The notes: a model not told the origin generated them from the letters alone. 64,000 nt of DNA from Mesorhabditis belari (GCA_958450365.1 CAUEEP010000731.1:664501-728500); one strand, 5' to 3'. Shown: positions 11,801-25,110, numbered from the stretch's first letter. Numbers and translations are program-made.

Positions 11801-13869
11801 AAAATGGGTTTATTTTAGGAAATGAATTGACTCTTTAGCTTCTCTTCAACGAAATTTAGCTCTTTCTAACTTTCTGCATTCTTTTCGAGATTTCCCCGCT
11901 TCTCTGCCTCTTTTCCCCAAATTGCCATATGGACTCCTCCTCTCCCCCAGTCACTTCTCTAACCATCCTTCCCTTCCCTCCCTTCCCTTCCGAGAAAGAA
12001 GCAATGCGCGGTGAACAGCACACTGACCAGCCAACTGGAAATTACCCTGTAATGGAATTTTTAAGCATTTCTAAGCTCTGCCTTTTGAGTGAAATCTTTC
12101 GTGTTTCAAATTTTGGAGAGTTTTTGAAAAATTCAAACATTTACTTCCAAAGAAAATTTCTTTTTTGTGCCTTTCCTGTAAATTTAGTGAGCTATTCCGT
12201 GGGTTAATTCATTTGAAATTTGAAACTCAAGTTTTTGCCCTAAATACTTGAACTACGACTCGGCAAAGTTCAACAAGATTTTCATTTTTACCAACAGCGA
12301 AAAACTCAAAAGCCTTATTTGCTTATTTTGTGCTATTTTTGCTTGTTTTGCTTATTTAGAGAAATTGAGCTTATTTTACTGAAAAGAAGTTCTTCAATGA
12401 GAAACTGAGCTTTTCTTCCAGCAAATTGACCTGCATCCCATATTTCACTCAACTCCTGCAATCAATTCTCCCAGGTATGTCCATTTTTCGTCTTTTCTGT
12501 CGCTATTCTCAATATCTGGTTGTCGGATCTGCTCCCCCAATCACACCGTCCATCTAAATTTCCTTTTCCCGGGATTGTGTTCAAATGAATATCTGATCAA
12601 TTGAACGCACTAAATAATACGGCTTTTATTTATGGGTTCTTTGATTGTTGAATCTAGTTTTCCAAAAACCTGTAAAAATGAAGCATCTTTTGCTTCACGT
12701 TGTCCAATTTATTTTGAAACAGTCAACCCTTCTGTTGCAATTTTATAATTTTGGCTTTTGGGATTTTGTAACCTTTTGTAAAAGAACTTGCCGCCACTTC
12801 CAAGGTCAACTATTCAATGATTGGATCAGTTTGAAAGTCTAGTTTTAGGTTTAGATTTTTTAAATCACTATTTTTGTTAATTGGTTAATTATTGTACTGT
12901 TTTTTTAAATATACGCTTAGTTTTGAAACAAAAATTTTTAATTTAAATACCTTTAAATGCTGTCATGGCCTGATTAAGCCAGAATTGACAGACGCGAACT
13001 TAAACTTGTCGTGGAGGTGAAAACAAGCACCTCATCTCATTTGCTTCGTCCATTAATGACTCAAATTAAACTCTAACGGTACATTTTTTGAAACTGGAGT
13101 TTTTCAAAAAAAACAATAATCTCTTGATTGTCGAAACTAGCAAACTCGACTCTTTGATAAGCTTGAAACTTTTCTTTCTTAATAGTCAAATTTCAACAAA
13201 AACCAGGAAACACTAGGATTTCGAACAATTCCCTCGAAAAATCTAATTAAAAAATTTAAAAGCAAGCCAGAAAAACTAAAAGAAAAAAGCAATTTCCAGC
13301 AGAAATTTCTTTCTTTTTCTCAACTCTAATTAGAAAAAAAATGGATTCGTTTTTGAAAAATTACGTTTTACTTTTATTATTGTAGTATTCCTTATACAAT
13401 TCTAACCGATTCTTCTAAAAAATGCGAAAAAATTCGCCTGTTTTCCTTTATTTTGTCTGTGTTTTCTTTGGAAATTGGAGAAACGGGGAAACTGCCAAAA
13501 TTCACTTATTTTCATTTGAAATTTCCTCGAAAATGGGAAATTTTGCAATGGGATTTATTTTTTGAAGATTTTATGAAAGACTTTTACGAACAGACTGCCT
13601 GGAATTGGATTACTCCATCAAAAGTGAATACCAACAAACTTGAAACATTGAAAAAAAAATTGAGGATTTATTGATGAAACTTTGTCGCAACTAAACCCAC
13701 TAAACATGAAACCAACAAGATTTTCTGTTATTTATTAAGATATCGATATATTTTGTAGATTTGATTTATCTTTAGATTTATTTAGATTTTAGATATGGAG
13801 ATCTTTTTCATAGTATTCATTTTTTTGCAATATTTTCAAACGGCTCACCCTGGTTCCAATGGGTAAAAC
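11801..13869. other. no supported gene; two splice-bordered segments
   Basis: Two plus-strand segments look exon-like but cannot be joined into a gene. One is 11,929-12,048, starting ATG in a pyrimidine-rich tract and followed by GTAATGG. The other is 12,421-12,475, bordered by TTCTTCCAG and GTATGTCC. The remainder is AT-rich without coding signal. Confidence 0.4.
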
Positions 13870-13925
13870 TTTTGTAAATTGAATGTAAATTGAATGTAAA
13901 TTGAATGTAAATTGAATGTAAATTG
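13870..13925. repeat. 11-bp tandem repeat
   Basis: About five copies of AAATTGAATGT in direct tandem, nearly perfect. Confidence 0.9.
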
Positions 13926-14345
13926 AATTGTTTCATTTTGGTAAATCAACTCATAACTAGACTCTATCAGAATAGAGACTAAAAAGTTCAGTTTCAAATT
14001 TATTAATTTAAAATCCTAGTTGGCAAACGTAATTCAGAGAAGTTTGGATTGATGTTTTCTAGCATTTAAAAAACCCCAAAAAAGTATAGAAATATGTTTT
14101 TTAGCCATAAGAAAGCTTTCCTCGTATTCTCATTTTATTCTTCCTCACAAACGTTCCGCTACTCGAGCTCATCGGGGAAAAACACGGAAAATGGAGAAAA
14201 AGTGGCCGAATGGGCTCATTTCTCCTTTCCTTTTACCCAAAAATCCTATTCCATCGCACGGTTATTTCTCTTTTTCCGTATGTTTCAATTCAATAAAAAT
14301 CTTGAGCAGTTTTATATTCTCGAACCTACTAGAGCCAGTCTTTTC

Positions 14346-14505
14346 GTAGACTTTAAGCTCTCAAATCCCGTAAACACCCCCTTTCTGGTGCACTCAATTC
14401 TTCCATTTCCCTCTCACAGCAACGATTTGATGTCACGAGGGGAAATGGAAGAATTGAGTGTGCCAGAAAGGTGGTGTTTACGGATTCAGAGAGCACAGAG
14501 TATAC
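14346..14505. mobile_element. Family A palindromic element, copy 3
   Basis: One of the best-preserved copies: TCCCGTAAACACCCCCTTTC on the left, a loop with CAGCAACGATTTGATGTCA, and GTGCCAGAAAGGTGGTG on the right, outer end GCACAGAGTATAC. Confidence 0.9.
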
Positions 14506-15493
14506 CAAAGACAACATTTAGTTTCTATCTGGTACTTAGGAAGTTGTAGATGGCCCAAAATTCGATTCTGAAAGGTTTAAAATAAAAGTTTCAAATTTAG
14601 CGACTTTCATTCCGTAAAGGACTTGTGAATTTCTTCTTTTTTCGTGCGGTCAATTAGTACAGTGCACGATGGCAAAGATTAAACTTTCAAAAAATTTCGA
14701 AAATGGTGGTGCTTTGGAAGAATGGACCTGACTGGACAATGAACACAAAGGGTGTAATTTGCGAATCCAACTTTTTTCCCCTCTCTTTATATGGAAATCC
14801 ACTTTTTTTACGCGGAAATTCCAGAACTCAAAATGGCTCATTTACTTCGATTTTTAGAACTTTTACCCTTGATTCAATGAGCAAGACTGAAAAATTTTAT
14901 TCTTCTCTAAAACCAGAACGAGAAACAATTTCTTCCATGATGAAACTCCTTTTTTGTATCACTTCAGTCAGTTTAAGAGTCTAAGGTTCAAGTTTCACGT
15001 CTACATTTAATTTTATTGCATGCAGAAATTTGTGAAATTTTAAACCTTTTGTTAACCTTGAATCTTTTTTGGATGATTCAATAAAATCGAGCTATTCTCA
15101 GCTATCACATTCTTGAATTCCCAATGCATGTCTGAGTTTCAATTTTGTTTCCTAAAAACAACTTTGAACTTTTTGACTTTGAAATTGTTGAGTTTCAAGG
15201 TGTTTAAGTTTAAAGGAAAGACTTTCGAATAAATTTGTTCAAATTTAGATTTTCTCGATGTATTGCAATCTTTTTTAAAGCTTTCGAAGATTTTTGCGAC
15301 TTTTTTCACCTAAAAAAAACCAATTTAAACTTTTATTTGACTTGAAATTGTTAAGTTTCAGAATATTGAACGTCAATGAAAAAACGCCTTGGACAATTCT
15401 TTGAATATTCACAAAAATTCATATTCTCTTTCTTTTTTTAACCTTTTTTGCAGATTTCCGAAATTTTCTTTATGTAACCATTCCAGGAAAAAT

Positions 15494-18400
15494 ATGCGAA
15501 AACGCTACCGAGATCTCAAGCCATGGACACTTCTTCTGAGCGCTCTGCAAATATTGCATTCAGGTGGAGAAATTTTAGCGTAATTGAGTCAAAAATTGAC
15601 TTGAAACACATAATATAGCACTAATTAAGTTGTAAAAATCAAGATTTCCAAGAATATATACAAAATCTAAGATTTGAAAGTACTCACGGTGTAAAACTTT
15701 AGTTATATTTGTTTTTTTGATTCGGAACAATACGATTTCAACGATTGATTTTTAAGCCTTTCGAACCGAGTTCTTTTATTTGAAACTAGCATTTAAAATA
15801 TGGACTAATTAGAAAACTTTTTTGATTAGTGCACCTTTATTATTTTTTGGTGCTTCAGCATACAGTTACCTAATTTGAAACTAATCTTTTAAATTCACAA
15901 ATGCTATCGCAAGCTAAGCAAGCCAAGCACTAACCTTGCAAAGGTCTCAATGTAGTTTCAAATGTTGAAATTGATACATTTAATGCCGTAGATAAAGTTG
16001 TTAGTTTGATAGAAATGTTTCAATCTCATTTCAACTTTCACACTTAACGTTGAATTGGATTTCGAGTGTAGCAAACAATTTTGAAACAATGAATTCTTCG
16101 GGTAGGGAAATTTCGTGAAGCTTGAAATACAAAAATCAAGTGAACACATCAATTTAAAGCTTTTCCAAAACAATAAATTTCTACTTTGTTATGGTAGTGG
16201 TAGTTACTGTAATGGTAGTTAATGGTTAATGGTTAATGGTAGTTACTGTAATGATCAAATTATTTTTGTTGGCTTGAGCTTTTTGTTATTATATAAAGGA
16301 AAAAAAAGCATTGACTTATTGTAACTAAATGAAAAGTCTGGTTTCGAAAAAACGAATGTTCAAATGAAACGATCCCCCGCCAACAACATTCAATTTGAAG
16401 TTGCTTCCTTTGAAACGAATCTTTTGAATTTTCGATGAATCTACTTAAGAGAATTGTTAGTTTGTTGTGGAAAGCGATATGCTTTTATAATATAATTGAT
16501 TGGAATTGACTGTAGCTAGAAAGACTTATTCATTCTATTCAATTTTGAAACCTATCATAAATTTGGAATAACGAAAAACATTGATTAGAAATGGAAACTT
16601 TCCGTTCTATGAACATGATCAACAAAAGGAATGTCAATTAAAGCTGGGAAAACTTCTTTTACCCAACTCAAACATGAAATTTATTATTTTAAACGAAGAA
16701 ATTAGTTAGAAAAGGATTAAAATTTGAGGAATTTCGATTGTAGTTGAGAGATTTAAAACTACTTAAATCCTTATTTTTCAAAAAAAGAAATGGGCAAAGG
16801 TAAATTAAAATCATTAGTTTCAAATTAAGTAACGTTAAAACTAAAGTGCAGCTGAGAACTCTTGATTTTAACACCAATTAATTCCAATCTTGAAACTGAC
16901 CATTTCCAGGAATTGTCCCCGTTAATTGGTTGTTATTCGCAGGGAATTCCGAAGAATCAAGGATTTCCTTTATTCCGTCCAAACTTGGCTGAATACCCTT
17001 TCCTATGGGAATCCCAACAATATCCCGTACACAATCTCTCTCTCTCTCTAGCTCACAATTGGCACAATCAAGCAAATTACCCAGTATGTACTCTCTTTTT
17101 GCTTTTGCTTGTGCCAATCTGGTGGGGAAATCAAAGGGAAATCGGCATTTTCCGGGGATAAATAAACTAAACTATTTTTTAAAAATACAATAAGATCCTA
17201 ATGTTTGTCTCACTACAGTATACCGGTTTAAGTATTCAGCCGACAGCATTCAATTTACAATTACAAAGCCCATTCCTCTTGTCAGTCTTTGAAGAAACAG
17301 GATAAAGCAAAAATTTGAGTTCAAGTTTCAATTTTATCGGCATAAAAGTTTCCATTTCATAAAAATGTACTTGATTTTTATCTGATTGTTCAGGAGCTTA
17401 ATACTTTGAAGTTGCAAATTTTGAAATTGACCACTTCAAACTTGTTAGACTGCAGCTTGTCTCACTACAGTACCCCAGCCTGACTGAATATCTTTAACTC
17501 GATTTGAAGCATTTAAAAGATATCCAATCTTGTCGGCTGAATACTTTTTATTCTGGCGTACAATAGTGAGTTTTGCACATCTGGAAACTTAAAGGTCCAG
17601 CTACTCATTAGAAGAAGTCAAGTTTCAAAAAAAATCGGTAGAATCCAAGAATAAGAGATTAATCTTATTTTCTTCATCCAAATGCTCTAAAGATTAGAGT
17701 TTTCGAATTTTCAGTCTCCTCTCTACCCGATTCCCCACCAAAATTGCCTACAAAGACTCCATCGGAGATGCTGCTGCCAATTGGTGAGTGATCACAAAAA
17801 GGCTTCATCATTTACTTTATGCCTTAAAATGATCAAAACCTCTAAACAGTGATCAACTCTTCCAGATTCAACAACAGCTCTAATGTGTGAACCGTTATTT
17901 GTTGAGAACACATCGAAAATCGTGAAAGCTAACTGGTACAAGGACGGGCTATTGGTGGCCACCGTTACAAAGTGCGTAACTTTGAAAAAATGCATTTGCA
18001 TGTTGAAACACTTGGGGGTTATTCAGATAGCTTATAGCTAGGGGGAATTTACTTTACTTACTTACTTACTTCCCCTCCAACGATCCCCCGCACAACAACA
18101 TCCAATTTGAAGATCACCTTGGAGTACTAAATAAATTGAAACATTCTTTTTGATCGGTTACTTTTCTAGTTTGAATAATCAACAAAATTTGGACACTATC
18201 TCAGGGGATTTTATAAAGTTTGGTGTTCAGTGCGGGTTTTGGAGAGTTCAGGCTTTCTTGAGGTGCGTTTTGGAAAGTTGAGGTTCGAAGTTTATAGTTC
18301 GGGTTCTATTCCCATTCACTTTTCCCATTCAGCTATGAATCTGTACTTTTTGGAAAGCTAAATGTGAAAACTTAACAAGATAATCGAATCTACGGAACCG

Positions 18401-21400
18401 CTTTGAGCTTGAGCGCTTGAGAACATCCGAAACAAAGTCAATCAACATTGAAAGCTTTGGTTACTGTCTCAATCTGTAATCCTTCATGTTACAAGGTTGA
18501 CGTCTATTGGTGAGAAAGGCTTCAAATAATATCATGTCATGCACAATTTCGACAGCAGTTTGTTTAACTTGGAAAATACCCCAATCGACTGTAGCATTCT
18601 TGTAGCAGAGAGTTCTAGGTAGCCGCTTAACTTGAAACATGCAAATGGTGGTTTTGTTTTTAAAAAGACATCAAGAGAGATTCTGATGTTATTCTAATGA
18701 AGTTAATCGGATGAAACTTATTAACCTCATTAAATTTAGCTCTAAAAACGCAAACTACGAGAGTCGCGATGCGCCAAAAGGGGAAAACGCATTGCCCGAG
18801 GTGAGTGGAAAGGCTTGAAAAGTTCTGTTTCAAAGAAAAGGAGATTAGTTCCCTAATTGAAATTTTAGTCACATTTAAATAGACAAACGAGAGAAACGGG
18901 TACAACAGTCTAAATTGATACGTTTTATGTTTCAGGTCGGTTTCCTCGTCATCCGAAATATCACCCGATCGGATGAGGGTCTTTATTGGTGTCAATTGGA
19001 GGCGAAAGCTGAGAAGATTGGCGAGATTTTTGCGTTAACAGTGAGTCTTATTACATATTACATTTGAGGAATTTGAGAGAAAAGATTTTAAAGTCAATTT
19101 CCGAGTTTCAAAGTAAAGGGCTAATGATTTTTTTGCAACAGTTTGACTAGTCTATAGTTATTACTTTTTCTTGAGGTTTGTCTAGAAATTTGTAGCAAGT
19201 TTAGTAGCAGGAAGAGAAGCTGCTCTATGCTTTAAACTTTTGCACCGATTTAATTACCAAAATGGGCATGGAGATTCCACAATCGGAAGCTCATGTTTCA
19301 AAGTGAACGGCTAAGAATCATGTTTTAAAAGCCATAGAAAAAATTTCATGCCCAAGCAAAACAGAGAATTTGTCTTTGAAGCCTCTTTGTGTATTTTGTA
19401 TCAAAAATTCCGTAAACACCCCCTTTCTGGTGCACTCAATTTCATCCATTTCCCTTCGTGACACCAAATCGTTGCTTTGTGGGCGAAATCGAAGAATTTA
19501 GTGCGCCAGAAAGGGGATTTTTTTCAATGATTTGCGGGTGACGCACTATGTTTGGATTACTAATCGTTTTTTGGAGTCTTGGTAATTGCTAAAGTTGAAG
19601 AAGAGAAAGGGAAATGAAGATAAAGAGCTGATATGAGATAAAGTTAAGTTTTAAACTATTCGTTGAGCTGATTACTGGAAGTGTTTTGAAGTGAAAGGAA
19701 TTCATAACTTGTTCACCATTTCCTTGATTTCCAGGTGGCTTACGTGGGCACTGTTGCCCCAGAAAGTGAGATAGAATTTGTGCCGACTCGTCCCAAAATG
19801 GGCGCCCCATTGGTGGTCGTTTGCCCGCATGTGAAAGCCCTTCCGAAAACGAGTGTCTCGTGGAAAATCGTGAGTTTTTCTTGAAAAAAAAGAATTTTGA
19901 ATGGAAGAATTTTGAATTATTGCGAATTAGATCGAAAGTATTTTGAAACAGTATTTTAGAACAGTATAGAAGAAAGAAAAAGCATTGACTTATTGTAAAT
20001 GAAAAGTAATGGTTTCGAAAAAAACGAATGCCCAAATGAAATGATCCCCCACCAACAACATTCAATTCGAAGATCACCTTCGAGTACTAAATAAATTGAA
20101 ACATTCTTTTCGATCTTTTATGAATAGGACTTTGCTTTGGAACTTTTACATTCTAATTGTAATCTGCTAAGGATTTGATTACTTTTACACCAAAAAATGC
20201 TACAAATTCAGTATGCATTTACATTTATTACTGCGGTGTTCACCAATAAATTATCTTCTTATGAAACTAGGCGCTCAAATTGAAACGGACTCTGAAACTC
20301 TTACACATCCACAATGGAGAGGGCAGGAAAGAGGCGAGTATGATTACGTTAAAATCCAAAGATGCGCTACTAAATATATCGAGAGATCTTTTTTGAATAA
20401 AAATTATTCCCCAAGTTCTCTTTATGATGCACCTTCGTGCTCTCTCGAATCACGTAAACACCAGAAAGGGTATGTTTACGGGATTCGGAGATCACAAAGT
20501 CCACCAAAGTTTATTGTGTTTTTTTCAGAACAATCACCCGATTTCTTCCTCAAAATCGGAGCCGTTGATCCTTTCGAATTCATCGCTTTTGTTGCGCAAA
20601 TTCCATCTATCGGACATCGGCATCTTCGAGTGCGTTCAGTCGAATTTCGCCGGAAAAACCCGCATTTTCGGCTATTTGGGTATGGAGATGGTGATCGACG
20701 GAGATCAAGGTTCGCAAAGAATTCAGTTCGAGTGGCTTTCAGAGGAGTGAAATCAGCCTAAAGATCTTTCTCTTTGAACATTAAAAACTGTAAACGACCA
20801 AATTTAATTTCAATATCTTTTTCAAAAATGTTATTCTTCTTCAGATTTGCATTTGCAGAAGCAAAATTTCTTTCTTAAAGGATAAAATTGAAAACTTTTC
20901 ATTTTAAACTTACAAAATTCGGCTAATTGACTTTAAAATATGGAATTTTGATAAGAGCAAGATTAATCAACATTACTTCAACTACTTACATTACTTCAAA
21001 CGGTGCTCCTCTTTTTTGAAACTTCTTGACTTTTATCATTCAGTTCCTGATGAGGATCCAGTGATTGAAGGGAATGGTCGACCAGAATGGCCCGTTGTCT
21101 ACGAAGTTCTCATACATTTTATCATTTTATGTGTAGTGATATGGTAAGTAAACATTAAAAAAAAAAGGGAAAAACCCTTTAACATCTTACAATTAGTCGA
21201 AAGTTCCGGATCCGGTGATCCAAAAATTTCAGCGGCCTCCTCATCGTCTACATGGTGTACACCCTTTTTTGCCTAAAAGGGGATTTTTTTCAATTTTCAC
21301 TGCATCAATGTTTCAGGTGAGGATTGTGTTTCTTCGATTAATTTCAATACTCTTAACACTTCTAAACTTTTCCCAAGTTCAAGTTCAATTTCAATGTCAA

Positions 21401-21685
21401 TTTCATTCACTGAGAGCTGTCACAACAAGCTGAGAGCTATCACTTTCAATGGGGAATTGGCCTTAAATTAATGCATGAAAAAGTGCTTTGAAAATGTAAG
21501 AACAAAAAAGTTTGAAACTTCGGTATACTGTGGCTTTCTCTAAAAACAAAGTTCAAATTTGTAATCTAATCTCAAACTTTCTCAGATCGTGTACCCGTTT
21601 GGGCGGAGGTCGATGGAGGAAGCCGATTTTCCCACAAGCCGACTACATCGCTGCCAATCAGATTCTGAGAATTCAGAGGGTTTAA
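15494..21685 (+). CDS. two-Ig-domain single-pass membrane protein
   Basis: Ten exons join in phase to 336 aa: 15494-15563, 17715-17783, 17866-17971, 18740-18800, 18936-19040, 19735-19869, 20529-20709, 21044-21143, 21233-21316, 21586-21685. Residues 1-23 form an N-terminal hydrophobic leader after a basic start (MRKRYRD...), read as a signal peptide. Ig domain 1 has Cys54, Trp70 (NWYKDG) and the D-x-G-x-Y-x-C motif DEGLYWC with Cys121. Ig domain 2 has Cys167, Trp180 (SVSWKI) and DIGIFEC with Cys217. A single membrane segment (~264-290) precedes a short basic tail (GGGRWRKP). The family context is nematode cell-surface Ig proteins; which one I cannot say. TTCCAG just 5' of the ATG may be a trans-splice acceptor. 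Introns are long and full of repeats, three of them copies of one dispersed sequence. Exon 1 is the least certain. Confidence 0.75.
16305..16400. repeat. Dispersed repeat L, copy 1 (in Ig-gene intron)
   Basis: Shares AGCATTGACTTATTGTAA, TTTCGAAAAAACGAATG, and GATCCCCCGCCAACAACATT with the copies at 18,066-18,155 and 19,975-20,115. All three copies lie in introns of the same gene. Confidence 0.75.
17461..17570. repeat. 110-bp element with CTCACTA..GTAC inverted ends
   Basis: Left end CTCACTACAGTACCCCAG; right end CTGGCGTACAATAGTGAG, its near-perfect inverted partner. Single-ended relatives occur near 17,208 (CTCACTACAGTATACC) and 10,004. Also contains CGGCTGAATAC, again shared with 17,235. 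Probable MITE. Confidence 0.6.
18066..18155. repeat. Dispersed repeat L, copy 2
   Basis: Contains GATCCCCCGCACAACAACAT, GAAGATCACCTTGGAGTACT and AAATAAATTGAAACATTC. It is truncated at its left side, where a short (ACTT)n run at about 18,050-18,070 abuts it. Confidence 0.75.
19391..19550. mobile_element. Family A palindromic element, copy 4 (Ig-gene intron)
   Basis: Left arm CCGTAAACACCCCCTTTCTG, loop with GTGACACCAAATCGTTGCT, right arm GTGCGCCAGAAAGGGG. Its far right end is degraded. Confidence 0.85.
19975..20115. repeat. Dispersed repeat L, copy 3
   Basis: The longest copy: AGCATTGACTTATTGTAAA through GATCCCCCACCAACAACATT to AAATAAATTGAAACATTC. Confidence 0.75.
20431..20503. mobile_element. 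Family A element, copy 5, internally deleted
   Basis: Only the outer arms remain (GTGCTCTCTCGAATCACG..AAACACC joined directly to AGAAAGGGTATGTTTACGGG), so the hairpin centre has been lost. It lies just upstream of Ig-gene exon 7. Confidence 0.85.
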
Positions 21686-21755
21686 AAATTGATGAGATTC
21701 ATGCAAATTATCCAATGTCTTCTCAGCCTCCAGCAGATTTCTAGAATTTCGCTTT

Positions 21756-21840
21756 GTACTTTGTGCTTTCCCAAATCCCATAAACACCCCCTTCCCTAGC
21801 ACACTCCCTTCTTCCATTTCCCCCTCACAGCAACGATTGT
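21756..21840. mobile_element. Family A element, copy 6, left half only
   Basis: GTACTTTGTGCTTTCCC, CCCATAAACACCCCC and CATTTCCCCCTCACAGCAA run into unrelated sequence, so the right arm is missing. It lies about 70 bp after the Ig-gene stop codon. Confidence 0.85.
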
Positions 21841-22765
21841 GAAAGAGTAAAACAAAAAAAGCTTGATTTTTTTTCAAAGATTAGAAGCCAATGTTTGAGA
21901 TTTGAGCTTGATTGGAAGAATTCCCCTCGACGACCCCGACGTATTGAAGACAAGAAATTTCTCCAATGAGGCTCAACTTTGAAACATTGATTTCTAATCG
22001 TTGCTAAAAACGAAATGTCTGGCCAATTTTAGTGATTTTATTGACTTTATTAACTTTAAAAAGCTGTATATTCATTTTTTTCGCATCGTAGCCATTTTTT
22101 GTCAATTTCTAATCTCCAAACTTGAAACTTTTGAAATTTAGTGCAATTTTACGATTTGTTCACTTACCCACTTCTTCAATTTACCTCAGGATTCAGTTGT
22201 TGAACAAAAAAAGGTTTAGTTTCAACGTTTTTGACGTATTTTTTAAAATTAAACGGGTTTTCTGTGTTATTTTTCAGAAAATTGCCATAATATCTCAATT
22301 TTCTCATTTTTTTCACAAATTTTGATCATGATTGAACTCATTTTCTTATACTTAATAATCAAATATTTCGGGTCATTTGCAATAAATACATTTTATATTC
22401 ATTTCTGATTGAATAAGTGCAGAGGAAATGCTTTTAAAACTTGATTTGTTGCAAGACTGCAAGACCGAAGGGGAATTGAATATCTGAATCCATCACAAAC
22501 AGAGCTCACTTTGAAACTTTTCTCACTTTGATCTTCAAAAACCAAATTACTCAAACAAATTACTGAGGTAAAGCTCTACAATACTTGAGTGAAGAAAATG
22601 TTCTCTGGCATAGCATGCTTAACTTACGAAAAGTAACTGATCCCGTCGAGCTAGTCCTTGACCTGAGCTGGCTCAAAGACTAGGCCAAAAATCTCAACAG
22701 TATTTTTTCCAATCCATTCATAACAGCAGAATTAAAATTGGGTTGAAACAATAGAATTGTGAGCT

Positions 22766-22872
22766 GTTTCCGAAAGCCTGTCCCTTCCCCCTCCCGTAAT
22801 CTTGTCCCTCCCGTAATCTTGTCTCTATTTTTTATAGAATCTATCCATTTTTGTTTCTTTCGATATCCAATG
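22766..22872. mobile_element. Family B element, half copy with internal duplication
   Basis: Only the left arm is present. CCCGTAATCTTGTC appears twice in a row, a local duplication within the arm, and the copy stops at the centre CTTTCGATATCC. Confidence 0.75.
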
Positions 22873-22984
22873 GAAAAAAATACGGAATTCTCTTGATTCA
22901 TTGATTTTACTGATTGAATTGATTTTAAAATATGTAGTGAAGAGTTAGAAGAGAACAGTAGACACTCAATTAAATGAATAGCGC

Positions 22985-23190
22985 CAATCGGTCGCGTAAT
23001 CGCCGGCGACTTGGCATACCGGTCCGGTAGGATTCTACCCTTTTGGAGAGAGCGGTCAGCGACTCCGCCGGTTTCCCCGCTAGGGGCGTCACTATGCCCA
23101 GACTTTTGGGATTAATTTTTGCCTTAAATTTAGCTTCATTTTTGCTACAAATTGGACATCCTGCTAAAGCAGAACCAGCCGAGACACTCA
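22985..23190. repeat. Family K dispersed repeat, copy 1
   Basis: GC-richer than its surroundings. Shares GGCGA...TGGCATACC.. and TTTTGG(A/G)A... with copies at 26,146, 37,925 and 40,130, and ACAAATTGGACATCCTGCTA with the arms of the composite at 10.4-10.9 kb. The plus-strand frame over it is not believed. Confidence 0.6.
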
Positions 23191-23623
23191 CGGGGACAGA
23201 CTTTAGAAAAACAGATTTCAAGATTAAAACTATTAAAAAAGAATGAGAAAATTTACCACAATGAATAGTTTCAGCATGTAAAATGTGTTGAAAAGTGTGT
23301 GTTTCTTCTCTTTTTCAGTCTCTTTTCAATCTCTTTCCTCTCCCTTTCCTTCCCTTCCCTTCCCTCCTCTTTCCTCCCCTTCCCCAATAGATTGCCTCCT
23401 CTTCTCAACCTTTGAGTGTTCTGGAAAAAGGTGAAAAGGAGTAAAAAGTGGAAAAAATGACAGGAAATTCTTTTCTAGAAGATCCCCTCATCCCAACGCT
23501 GAAAGAAATTGTCTCAGCATCATCAGCATTTTGCAAGTTTCAAATGAAATGGCTTCACAAGGAATTCTTCGCATTTAGTGTAGCCATGCTCCTTTTTATT
23601 GTTTTTGAACCCAGATACCTCTT

Positions 23624-23770
23624 GTACTTTGTGCTCCCGTAAATACTTCCCTTCTGGCGCACTCGTTTCTTCCATTTCTCACGTGACACCAAATTATTGT
23701 TGCTGTGAGGGGGAAATGAAAGAATTTAGTGTGTCAGAAAGGGGGTGTTTACGGAGAGAGCACAAAGTTC
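23624..23770. mobile_element. Family A palindromic element, copy 7
   Basis: GTACTTTGTGCTCCCG to GCACAAAGTTC, with both arms (CTTCTGGCGCACTCG; GTGTCAGAAAGGGGGTG) and the loop TTGTTGCTGTGAGG. Confidence 0.85.
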
Positions 23771-25110
23771 ACTTTGCCAGTTTCAACTTAATCGGTTATC
23801 TGTCTTGATCAATCGAAAAACCTTATCGATTTCAAAAATCAAACTGTTCATAACTTTTCTTTTTAAAAACTAAACCACTAGAGCTGATTTAAAGATATTT
23901 TATCCTTTAAAGTTGAATTTTGGGGATTAAGTTTCAAAGTAAGCTGCACTTGGTCTAATTTTTTTCATTTAATAAGGATAGAAGAGCTAGAGTAAGTGTG
24001 ATTTCAAATAAAAACCACCAGGCTTCTCAGTATATAAAGTTCATAACAATTTTCGAAAAAACTAATAAAGTACTGCCACGCAAGAATGCCTTAAGCGCTC
24101 TTTTCATACCTTCGCGCAAACGCAGACTTTCTGGCACAGGGAATTGGGTGATTAAGCCGAAAACTGTGCGTTCTTTCTTGTCAGCGAAACAAACGACTTC
24201 TGACACACTGCCAGCATGAATGTCAGCTAAGCCCAGTTGGGTAAATAAAAGACTCGAAACTTTTCTCAAAAATTGGTTTCCTATAGAAAAGAGTTAGTTT
24301 TTCTGATCAGGGATAGAATTACAGTATCAAATAGTCCTCTGAAGATAAAACTCACAAAATTTAGCAGTTAAATGGGTAATTAAATCGGCTGAAATAGATT
24401 CAGTTTCCCAAGGAAGGCCCCGTCTTCTTCAAGAGTCAAATAGAGACAAATGAAAAGAAAGATTTTATCTTTCTTCCCGGGATACCAGAAATTATTAATG
24501 AAATTTGAGAGGGAAAGCTTTTTGGGAGGATCTCTGGCAAGAAAAGTATTGAGTCCATCTGAAAGAGTTATTGTTTTTCTGGATTTTCTGACCGATTTCC
24601 AAATGACTTCGAAATCAGCTTTCTATGTAAAAATGCAAAATGACTCAATAAAGCTTGTTTCAAAATAAACCTCGCCTTCCCTAAAACCTTCATTTAATGC
24701 CCTTTTGGTTTTCAGAATTTCAAACACAACTTTCTGTATTGAAAGTGAAGTTTCAGATTGATTGATAGTCATTTCTAATGAAAATATTAACAAGTCTTCA
24801 TTAAAATTCTCATAAAAAGCTGCTTTCCGAACTCTATGTCATTTGAAAATTCAGATTTTCAAGCGTTCCTACATTTACTCACCTTCTGTTTTGCTTCCGT
24901 TCCCTTTTCCGAACACAACACTAGTTTCAATTTATTCAACCTCTCGTTATTCAACAAGTCAATCTATCAATCATTCTATCAGCAGGAATGCTTAGGAGAA
25001 TTATTTGACAACTGAAAGTTCCTTCTATAGCCTTGGGATTCCATTTTCTGTTTCATTTTATTCTATTTACTCGTAAATAACTACCAATTAGAGTATTCGA
25101 TCGATTTCAG

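Larger units (their letters stand above)
21841..25110. other. gene-free stretch between two plus-strand genes
   Basis: No gene supported. It holds a half family B element (22,766-22,872), a family K repeat (about 22,985-23,190), a family A element (23,624-23,770) and a pyrimidine-rich strand (about 23,330-23,400, runs of CCCTTCCCTTCC). AAATAAA near 22,380 may belong to the 3' end of the Ig gene. Confidence 0.55.

Noticed and set aside
11929..12475. Possible two-exon plus-strand gene start
   Set aside because: The first piece is a pyrimidine tract read as protein and no further exon continues the frame.
16914..17080. Possible extra Ig-gene exon with CAG and GTATGT borders
   Set aside because: In the phase left by exon 1 it reads into a TGA; exon 1 joins cleanly to 17,715 without it.
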